The notes below the pieces were generated by a model, which ran no database searches, was not told where the DNA came from, and saw only the letters and a program-made list of their open reading frames with translations. Shown here in pieces: positions 6,704-11,812 of a stretch of DNA of 11,812 nt. The stretch's first letter is position 1. Each line of letters starts with the position of its first letter. The stretch spans positions 1 to 11,812 of the forward strand of contig CAZFWP010000062.1 of assembly GCA_964522805.1 (NCBI GenBank). The letters are read 5' to 3'. The position numbers and the translations under genes are program-made. Source of the DNA: CAZBYL01 sp964522805 (GTDB lineage Bacteria; Synergistota; Synergistia; Synergistales; Synergistaceae).

Positions 6704-7328
6704 AAAGTGTTTTTTGTGAATAGAACCGATGGAATAAATTAACTATATTTTCATGTTTTACTCATATTTGTCGAATTTTGGCGCACAGGCACACATCAAA
6801 TTGTTTTATATTCTGTAATTTGCGCCTTAGACAGGTACAGCTCACTGCCGTGGTTATTTTTTTAAGGAGCCGGCTGTTTACAAAATGAGGGTATTTTTTA
6901 AACACGATCTGCCTCCCTGTATCACTGCTTTATAAAAGCGGCGGGCGTTTTTTCTTTAGCAGCCACACTAAGGCACGTTGACAAAACGAAAGCAGGTATG
7001 TGACGCAGGGAGCGAAAACTTGAAGCAGGCGCACCTTCCTGCCATTCAGATCTGGCGCGCGGTTTTGAATAGAGCACTATTTGCCGGAAGTTATTTTTGC
7101 GGCATTAATTTTTACGCTGTCGGAGATGTTATACCAAAAAACAACGCAGCACCTTGCTTTTTAGCAGCTGCATAAATAGTTGCGGCATGAGTGTGACGGC
7201 AAAGAGATAAGTATCTTGGCGGCGGTATTGACACGGCACTGGTAATGGCACCGCTCCTGTATTGACATCGCCTCCGGCATTGGTATTGCCTCTCTGTATC
7301 TGCACAGTGAGTTTTTTTGCAGACATGC
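6704..7328. other. Long intergenic region without a convincing gene
   Basis: This region lies between the divergent end of the DUF5714 promoter and the terminator of the orphan dctP. Short open frames exist on both strands, but none has a proper ribosome binding site or a recognisable product. Visible structure: GGCGC...GCGCC with nested CAAATT/AATTTG arms around 6780-6827, a small GCTTT/AAAGC hairpin near 6928-6940 followed by a GC-rich stretch and TTTTTT, and the imperfect repeat at 7225-7295. Possibly decayed sequence. Confidence 0.5.
7225..7295. repeat. Two imperfect tandem units of about 34-37 bases
   Basis: GTATTGACA occurs at 7225-7233 and again at 7259-7267, exactly 34 bases apart. 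Each copy is followed by a related segment: GGCACTGGTAATGGC in the first, GGCATTGGTATTGCC in the second. The second copy is about 4 bases longer before this segment. The origin is unknown. Confidence 0.45.
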
Positions 7329-7363
7329 AAAAAGTCGGAGCCTCCTAAGAGACTCCGACTTTT
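7329..7363 (-). terminator. Intrinsic terminator of the orphan dctP
   Basis: A 14-bp stem with one G-U pair (7331-7344 with 7349-7362, core GTCGGAG/CTCCGAC) and a 4-base loop is followed on the minus strand by a run of five T. It sits 28 bases past the stop of the binding-protein gene. The A/T flanks are symmetric, but only this gene enters it. Confidence 0.88.
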
Positions 7364-7390
7364 ATTTGCGGTGATAATTAATCTTTTAAG

Positions 7391-8398
7391 TTATTTGCCG
7401 AGCTGCTGCTTGAATTCCTTCATCAGTTCGGGGGTCATGCCGCGCTTGCCGAGTTCGTCCCATGTGGTGACGCAGGCTTTTTTGATGGGCTGGAGTTCTG
7501 CTTCGCTGTACTTGTAAACTTTGATGCCCTTCTTCTTCATGAGGTCCATGTATTTGTTGTCTTCAGCCTTTGCGGTGTTGATGGAGTTGACGGTGAACTT
7601 CTTGGCAACTTCCATGAATACCTTCTGGTCTGCGGGAGAAAGTTTCTTCCATGACTTTTCGCTGATCATGAAGGGGAGATATTCCATAGAGTAGTTGGTT
7701 GCGTACCAATGTTTGATAACGTCGCCGAGGATGGTGTAGGCAGCGGGTGTCGCCATTCCGTCAACTGCGTCGCAAACGCCTGTCTGCATTGACTGGTAGA
7801 CGTCTGACCAAGGAATGGTGATTGTGCGGTAGCCCATTGCTTTGGCTGCGAGTGAGTAGACATCCATGTTGGGAACGCGGGTAAGTACGCCCTTGTCAAC
7901 CTTCGGATTGAGGGGATCTTTGACGGGCTTTGTTGAACCGATACCGATCATGCCTTCGATGTAAGCGCCGAGGACGCGGACGCCGAGGGGCTTGCCGAGT
8001 TCGTTAAGCTTGTTGGGGAGCCATGCGCCGGGGGCGAAAACCTTCTTCGCTGAATCGTAGCCGCTGACGTAGCCGTTGATGTAGACAAGCTCAAAGCGGG
8101 GGTCAAATTCACTGGCGAATGATGTTACAGACATGTCTATTGTGCCGCGAAGCATCTCTTCCATAACGAGTGAGTAGTTACCGAGCTGGCTGGCGGGGTA
8201 TACTTTGACTTCGACACGACCGTTGGTCTTTGCTTTGATTTCCTTGGCGACATCGTTCATCATCTTTGTGCAAAGATGTTCGGGCGGCTGCTGTCCGGCA
8301 AAACGGAAGACAAGCGGTGCGGCTGCTGCGATAGAAGCCATTGCGGTAAGAACAAGAACTACTGCGAGTACAAGAGCGATTTTTTTGCTGCTTTTCAT
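7391..8398 (-). CDS. dctP: Orphan TRAP transporter solute-binding protein (DctP family)
   Basis: The product is a 335-residue periplasmic receptor. ATG 8398 is chosen because it begins the signal peptide (MKSSKKIALVLA..., cleavage near AAAA at 24-27). GAGGAG at 8411-8416 lies about 12 bases upstream, slightly long. An upstream in-frame start would add 23 non-signal residues. Family features: FRFAGQQPPEH at 31-41, NGRVEVKVYPASQLG at 59-73, and TRVPNMDVYSLAAKAMGY at 173-190. Within the last, Arg174 aligns with the conserved arginine that salt-bridges the substrate carboxylate in characterised members. IPWSDVYQSMQTGVCDAVDG at 195-214 is also typical. It has no permease genes beside it, is bounded by its own terminator, and is a close paralog of the truncated dctP at the right edge. 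It probably shares that system's DctQM. The codons are strongly C/G-ending, suggesting high expression. The substrate, probably a carboxylate, is not determined. Confidence 0.93.
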   Translation of the reverse strand: MKSSKKIALVLAVVLVLTAMASIAAAAPLVFRFAGQQPPEHLCTKMMNDVAKEIKAKTNGRVEVKVYPASQLGNYSLVMEEMLRGTIDMSVTSFASEFDPRFELVYINGYVSGYDSAKKVFAPGAWLPNKLNELGKPLGVRVLGAYIEGMIGIGSTKPVKDPLNPKVDKGVLTRVPNMDVYSLAAKAMGYRTITIPWSDVYQSMQTGVCDAVDGMATPAAYTILGDVIKHWYATNYSMEYLPFMISEKSWKKLSPADQKVFMEVAKKFTVNSINTAKAEDNKYMDLMKKKGIKVYKYSEAELQPIKKACVTTWDELGKRGMTPELMKEFKQQLGK

Positions 8399-8814
8399 AA
8401 ATAGTGCAACTCCTCTCAATTTTTGTTTCTTGTTTACTATGTATACAGCCCAAAAGCTGCTGACCACTGATGTATCAAAACAAAAAGAGATACAAAGTAA
8501 ATTTTATAGAATATTATTTTTTTATGTTATTTTTTGTCATATTTGAAATGTTTGTTGTTAAAAAAACGCAAGAGTCTGACTAAATCGCCCATTACGTCCC
8601 CGATAAGATATATTAGAACGGTGATTCTGTCAATGATAGACATTTCAGAAAAAATTTTATGTAACCGTTAATTTAGTCAAGCTAACAGAAACAATAATTA
8701 ATTATATTAATTCAAATTGTCACGTGCTTCAAAATATCGTTGGTGTTACTGTCTTTTTTCATTTTTTGTTTGCGGCGGCTTGACGAAAGAAGTATCATTT
8801 TATGTGCTTTTGGC
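8399..8814. other. AT-rich intergenic region upstream of the orphan dctP
   Basis: I see no gene here. The stretch is A/T-rich, contains the candidate dctP promoter, and has distant complementary arms GACTAAAT (8577-8584) and ATTTAGTC (8671-8678) that may be chance. Confidence 0.45.
8511..8540 (-). promoter_or_regulatory. Weak candidate promoter of the orphan dctP
   Basis: On the minus strand, ATGACA (8540-8535) and TAATAT (8516-8511) are separated by 18 bases in A/T-rich sequence. This would give a leader of about 105 bases. The region is so A/T-rich that chance matches are expected. It is listed because the gene lies after a terminator and must have its own promoter. Confidence 0.3.
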
Positions 8815-8842
8815 AAAAAAATGCCCCCATTTTGCATGGGGG
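8815..8842 (-). terminator. Intrinsic terminator of the small membrane protein gene
   Basis: CCCCCAT (8824-8830) pairs with ATGGGGG (8836-8842) around the TTTGC loop. On the minus strand the stem is followed by a run of seven T (8821-8815). It is 57 bases past the stop of the 8899-9162 gene and separates it from the orphan dctP. Confidence 0.88.
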
Positions 8843-8898
8843 ATTGAAATATCAGAGCTTGTCTGCCGGTTAATTAGAAATTTATTCTGTAAATTTGC

Positions 8899-9162
8899 CT
8901 ATCTCTCATCCAGCGGCGGCAAGGGTTTAATTTCTTCTTCTTCACTGAACTCTTTTTTGGGTCTTTTGCTTTCCAGCCAGTTGTTAAAGCTGTCCATATA
9001 GAGTTTTGCCCACATTGGATCTGTCCAGCCCTTTTTCTTTGCGGTGATAGAGAAACAGCCGCACATCATCGCACCGAAGTAAAGGTATGGGTGTTTGAAC
9101 GCCAGCGCCGCGCCGAAAAAAATAAAACACAGCGAGGCAAATAAATCTCGATAAAAAAACAT
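8899..9162 (-). CDS. Small membrane protein of unknown function
   Basis: The product has 87 residues from ATG 9162, chosen because GGAG lies 8 bases upstream. The ATG at 9168 (two extra residues) is only 2 bases from it. Residues about 5-37 are hydrophobic (LFASLCFIFFGAALAF, then LYFGAMMCGCF), probably two short transmembrane segments in a hairpin. A KKKGW turn and a hydrophilic tail follow, ending with an acidic-proline stretch (EFSEEEEIKPLPPLDER), likely cytosolic. No domain is recognised. It has a perfect extended -10 promoter and a strong terminator of its own, so it is an independent transcript, which supports a real gene. It lies between the TRAP permease genes and the orphan TRAP receptor. 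A link to TRAP transport is only a positional inference. Confidence 0.75.
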   Translation of the reverse strand: MFFYRDLFASLCFIFFGAALAFKHPYLYFGAMMCGCFSITAKKKGWTDPMWAKLYMDSFNNWLESKRPKKEFSEEEEIKPLPPLDER

Positions 9163-9196
9163 TGCCATCTCTCCCCCATATTAGCCATGTCTCTTA

Positions 9197-9205
9197 ATTA
9201 TAGCA
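9197..9205 (-). promoter_or_regulatory. Extended -10 promoter of the small membrane protein gene
   Basis: On the minus strand the sequence reads TGC-TATAAT (9205-9197), a perfect extended -10. The -35 position at 17-base spacing (TCGCTT) is poor, as expected for an extended -10 promoter. Transcription would start near 9190, giving a leader of under 30 bases. Confidence 0.65.
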
Positions 9206-9208
9206 GGA

Positions 9209-9221
9209 TTAGCGGCGCTAA
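9209..9221. promoter_or_regulatory. 13-base palindrome just upstream of the extended -10
   Basis: TTAGCG-G-CGCTAA is a perfect inverted repeat with a single central base. It lies in the -10 to -35 spacer of the promoter at 9197-9205, a position suited to a regulator dimer. Confidence 0.4.
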
Positions 9222-9631
9222 GCGAGGGGCGCAGAAGGGCTTTAAACCGCGTGTCTTTGCGGTATAGGCCTTTACCGATCTGCCTGCATTATTATTTCCT
9301 GCTTGCTGTTTTATCTTTAGTCCCCGCGCTCGCAGCCTTTCTTATGCCTTTTCAAAGTTCTCAAAAGACCTGTTTTGCTCTCAGTTTTCTCGCCGTCACC
9401 TTTTCTTACAGACTGCCGCTGTTTTGCTCCGTTGTTTGCGGTTTTTCCTTGTTTTTTCTTTTGTATGTCTGTTGACGTACGCTCCTTTTGCCATGCTTAA
9501 CGACCTTTGTTTGCATGCGGATAAAGTCTTTTTGTGCAATTCTTGGCAGATACCGCAGCTGTTTTTTTGCCGGCGGCTGCTTTAATTATCAAGACGGGAA
9601 TTTTTTACGCAACGGTCACTTTTTTATAGAT
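9222..9631. other. Intergenic region between the small gene and the TRAP operon terminator
   Basis: The plus strand is T-rich. A 74-codon plus-strand frame from GTG 9251 to 9475 would encode a very hydrophobic peptide, but it lacks a ribosome binding site at normal spacing, and its hydrophobicity follows from T-rich sequence. No other feature is supported. Confidence 0.4.
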
Positions 9632-9662
9632 AAAAAAAAGAGCCCCCGCTGACGGAGGCTCT
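9632..9662 (-). terminator. Intrinsic terminator of the TRAP operon
   Basis: A 9-bp stem with one G-U pair (AGAGCCTCC on the minus strand with GGGGGCTCT, outer limits 9662 and 9639) is followed by eight T (9639-9632, the first of them also closing the stem). It lies 31 bases after the dctM stop. It is a strong canonical terminator ending the dctPQM transcript. Confidence 0.93.
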
Positions 9663-9693
9663 TCCATATCTTTGATCTTTGAAAAAGCTGTCT

Positions 9694-11010
9694 CTACCAA
9701 GGAACTCCGAGAATGAAGTGCGGCAGGAAGAGAACGACCTTGGGGATATAGGCTGTGACCAAAAGAACGGGAATCCAGCAGAGAACCATGAAGGTGAGAG
9801 CCGGTTTCATAATCTCGTTGATTGGCGCGCCCCCAACTCGCCCGCTTAAGTACAGGACCGGTGCTGCCGGAGGGGTGATGCAGCCTAGAGCGGTGTTAAC
9901 GCCAACAACCGCCGCATAGTGAACTGGGCTGAATCCAAGTTCGGTAATTATCGGCATCAATATCGGCGTGGTGAGAACAACGACGCTGATGTCGTCCATG
10001 AGCATTCCCATAAGCACCAAAAAGACGTTAATCATAAACATGATGACCCATTTGTTGGTGGAGATAGAGTAGAAGAGGTAGAGCACCTTTCCCGGCAGGT
10101 CTTCCAAGATGTAGAGTCTGGAGAGCATGGAGACGGAATAGAGCATTACCATGATAACGCCGGTGGTGATGGAGCTTTCAACGACGATATTAAAGAGTCC
10201 CTTCCAGGTGAGTCCTTTGTAGACGAAAAGTCCGATGGGAACACAGTAGAGAACTGCCAGTGCGGAAGCTTCCGTGGTGGTCATAACGCCGCCGTAGATA
10301 CCGCCGAGAACCATTACAGGCATGAAGAGTGCGGGAATGGCAAGGCGGCCGCGTTTCATAAAGAGTTCGTAGCGCTCTTTGCCGCTGCGTTTTTTTGAGA
10401 GCAGCAGGTCGGGGTTGTCTTTGAGCATCCACATATTGATCAAGCTGAGCAGTATCGTCGTGATGATTCCCGGCCCGATGGTGGAGAGGAAGCAGGCGAG
10501 AACAGAAATACCGCTGATCCAGGCGAAGATGATCAAGGTGGCGTTAGGCGGAATCAGCAGTCCCAGAAGCGAGGCGTTGGCCATCAGGGCGCAGGCGTGC
10601 CCCATGGGATAGCCGCCGGCTTTAAAGCGGGGGAACATGATGGCGCCGATACAGGAGAGGGTGGCGCAGGCAGCGCCGCAGATGGAACCAAAAACGGCGC
10701 AGGAGATGGTGCCGACTACGCCCAGTCCGCCGCGGATGTGTCCGACGAAGACATCAACCATATCTATAAGTTTTTCTGCTATTTTTCCTCTCTCCATGAT
10801 ACCGCCGGCAAGAATAAACATGGCGATAGCAATGAGGGAGACAGAGTTCATCTGGTTAAATCCATAGGGAAGAAGCTGTGTGGCCTGGTATCCTACTTGG
10901 TCTACGCCGCCGAAAAATATCAGCCAGGCGCAAGAAGCCATAAAACTGACAGGAACCGGAACTCCGATGACAAGAGTGGCGATGAGTATTATCAGTGCGA
11001 CATAAATCAT
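9694..11010 (-). CDS. dctM: TRAP transporter large permease subunit (DctM)
   Basis: The product is 438 residues, the usual size for a separate DctM, and forms the ion-coupled transport channel in the inner membrane with DctQ. Family landmarks in order: GSICGAACATLSCIGA at 108-123, LIPPNATLIIFAWISG at 152-167, GGIYGGVMTTTEASAL at 236-251 (the family usually has TPTEAA), MLMDDISVVVLTTPILMPI at 336-354, and ITPPAAPVLYLSGRVGGAP at 378-396. A dozen or so hydrophobic helices span the chain. ATG 11010 overlaps the dctQ stop as TAATG, with GGAGG about 9 bases upstream inside dctQ, so translation is coupled. Energy would come from a Na+ or H+ gradient. The symbol denotes the family; the substrate is not known to be a C4-dicarboxylate. 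Confidence 0.95.
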   Translation of the reverse strand: MIYVALIILIATLVIGVPVPVSFMASCAWLIFFGGVDQVGYQATQLLPYGFNQMNSVSLIAIAMFILAGGIMERGKIAEKLIDMVDVFVGHIRGGLGVVGTISCAVFGSICGAACATLSCIGAIMFPRFKAGGYPMGHACALMANASLLGLLIPPNATLIIFAWISGISVLACFLSTIGPGIITTILLSLINMWMLKDNPDLLLSKKRSGKERYELFMKRGRLAIPALFMPVMVLGGIYGGVMTTTEASALAVLYCVPIGLFVYKGLTWKGLFNIVVESSITTGVIMVMLYSVSMLSRLYILEDLPGKVLYLFYSISTNKWVIMFMINVFLVLMGMLMDDISVVVLTTPILMPIITELGFSPVHYAAVVGVNTALGCITPPAAPVLYLSGRVGGAPINEIMKPALTFMVLCWIPVLLVTAYIPKVVLFLPHFILGVPW

Positions 11011-11600
11011 TATTTACTACCTCCGGTAAAAAGGGCTTTTCCAGCTTTGATTAAGTCCCAGGTGAAGTAATATGACATAGAAAGAAGACCTACAAATATA
11101 GCAGAGTACGCTGTCCAAAGCGGGATGCGCCATGCGACAGTTTTGGGGATCGCCACGCCGGTGCCGAGCGGCCCGGTAAATCCGAATATAAAGAAATCAT
11201 AGCCATACCATGTGAATAAGAGGGTAACACCGAGGGTTATAAATGTTTTTGTGAAAATAAGAAGTCTTTTAAAGGTGCCTTCCTTAACATAAGACTGAAC
11301 AAGGTCTGCTGATACATGAGTTCCGGCATAGGCCCCAAACCCTGCACCCATAAAATAGAGCCAAAACGCAAAAATTTTGATCCATTCTTCGTAACCGTAA
11401 AGATCCATTTCCAAGACATAACGCATGACAGTTGCTGCGCTAATGATTACCACCAGCAGCATCGACATTACAAAACATATTATCGAATACGCGCTGACAG
11501 TGCATTTGTCGAACAAACAGACGGGCTTGCGGAACGAAAGACCCGACTCTTCGCTCTTCTCCGATATGACGTTATCCACACATGTTGCTTCTTCTGACAT
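11010..11600 (-). CDS. dctQ: TRAP transporter small permease subunit (DctQ)
   Basis: This 196-residue inner-membrane protein has four predicted helices (about 36-58, 73-92, 112-133 and 160-180). The DctQ signature is clear: an Arg-Tyr after TM1 (MRYVLEMDLYG, 59-69), then EEWIKIFAFWLYFMGAGFGA at 71-90 and THVSADLV at 94-101. The hydrophilic N-terminus of about 25 residues is somewhat extended. ATG 11600 has AAAGGAG about 9 bases upstream. DctQ pairs with DctM to form the membrane complex, and its stop overlaps the dctM start. It lies 103 bases after the upstream dctP, with a strong hairpin in that gap. Confidence 0.93.
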   Translation of the reverse strand: MSEEATCVDNVISEKSEESGLSFRKPVCLFDKCTVSAYSIICFVMSMLLVVIISAATVMRYVLEMDLYGYEEWIKIFAFWLYFMGAGFGAYAGTHVSADLVQSYVKEGTFKRLLIFTKTFITLGVTLLFTWYGYDFFIFGFTGPLGTGVAIPKTVAWRIPLWTAYSAIFVGLLSMSYYFTWDLIKAGKALFTGGSK

Positions 11601-11619
11601 TTGATGCGCTCCTTTCGTA

Positions 11620-11665
11620 CAGAAAATAGGGGAAGGGGAAAATCCCCCTCCCCCTGATATTTCTG
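11620..11665 (-). other. Long intergenic stem-loop between dctP and dctQ
   Basis: On the minus strand, arms beginning CAGAAAT and ending ATTTTCTG enclose G-rich and C-rich arms (AGGGGGAGGGGG with CCCCTTCCCCT) around a small A/T loop. There are minor mismatches and a small bulge. There is no full T-run, so partial termination or 3'-end protection of dctP mRNA is more likely than complete termination. Such a structure would let the receptor be made in excess over the permease, as is known for some TRAP operons. Confidence 0.6.
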
Positions 11666-11703
11666 TGAGGTAACTTTATTTTACAACAAATTGCAGAAAA
11701 ATA

Positions 11704-11812
11704 CTATTTTCCGAGATGCTGTTTAAATTCCGCCATTAGCTCCTTGCCCATTCCGCGTTTTCCAAGTTCTTCCCATGTGGTGACACAGGCTTTTTTGATG
11801 GGCTTAAGTTCA
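11704..11812 (-). CDS. dctP: TRAP solute-binding protein (DctP family), only the 3' end in the window
   Basis: The last 35 codons and a TAG stop are visible; the rest lies beyond the right edge. The translated C-terminus ends with KACVTTWEELGKRGMG and FKQHLGK. It is identical at 29 of 35 positions to the C-terminus of the orphan dctP at 7391-8398, so the two are close paralogs. Codon choice differs: this copy uses more A/T-ending codons (for example GGA, AAA, CTT) where the orphan uses GGC, AAG, CTC. It is followed by dctQ and dctM and is therefore the canonical receptor of the TRAP operon. Confidence 0.9.
   Translation of the reverse strand, partial: ELKPIKKACVTTWEELGKRGMGKELMAEFKQHLGK

Noticed and set aside
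6864..6935. Possible 16-residue leader peptide (AAGGAG at 6864-6869, ATG at 6885)
   Set aside because: The spacing of 15 bases is too long and no regulated gene follows on the plus strand.
7129..7326. Minus-strand 65-codon frame just after the orphan dctP terminator
   Set aside because: It begins in the terminator's T-run region, the AGGAGG in the hairpin is 14 bases from the ATG, and much of it is the imperfect repeat.
9251..9475. Plus-strand 74-codon hydrophobic frame from a GTG
   Set aside because: The closest SD-like bases are about 12 bases or more upstream, there is no clear promoter, and its hydrophobicity is explained by T-rich DNA. A small membrane protein is not fully excluded.
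9919..10398. Plus-strand open frame of 159 codons rich in Asp/His/Glu
   Set aside because: It is antisense to dctM. The Asp/His-rich composition is the usual shadow of hydrophobic membrane codons.
10597..11070. Plus-strand open frame of 157 codons
   Set aside because: It is antisense to dctM and the end of dctQ, and its composition is typical of a shadow frame.

Overview
The window looks like accessory chromosomal DNA from an anaerobic, diderm-type bacterium. Evidence: Sec signal peptides on periplasmic binding proteins, one Na+-coupled amino-acid-type symporter, one ABC importer, and a TRAP transporter with two solute-binding proteins. This wealth of TRAP and SNF-type transporters and the style of the signal peptides would suit Synergistota or Negativicutes. 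That placement is inference from general knowledge, not from a marker gene.

Layout. (1) 1-1554, plus strand: the 3' part of an unrecognised gene, then a coupled gene for a secreted protein of about 410 residues with a glycine-zipper segment and a Gly/Ser/Cys tail. (2) 1555-1922: a stem-loop and the probable promoter/leader of the next gene. (3) 1923-3269, plus: NSS/SNF sodium symporter. (4) 6625 down to 3273, minus: a tightly packed four-gene operon of a Cys-rich DUF5714-like protein, an NMT1/TauA-type binding protein, an ATPase and a permease. Its promoter overlaps a strong inverted repeat. It converges on the symporter gene with only 3 bases between stop codons. (5) 6704-7328: no convincing gene, but a short imperfect repeat. 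(6) 8398 down to 7391, minus: a stand-alone TRAP binding protein (DctP type) with its own terminator. (7) 9162 down to 8899, minus: a small two-segment membrane protein with its own extended -10 promoter and terminator. (8) Right edge down to 9694, minus: dctP (3' end only), dctQ and dctM, ending at a strong terminator.

How the parts fit. The right-hand dctP-dctQ-dctM set is a complete TRAP importer in canonical order. The separate dctP at 7391-8398 is a close paralog of the truncated one (29 of 35 C-terminal residues identical). The simplest reading is one membrane complex served by two receptors. The DUF5714-ABC operon is the best candidate for an uncharacterised system: its genes overlap by ATGA and TAATG junctions, so the DUF5714 protein probably processes, senses or uses the imported compound. 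Both it and the binding protein carry adjacent-cysteine motifs. No mobile element, CRISPR array, tRNA or rRNA was recognised.
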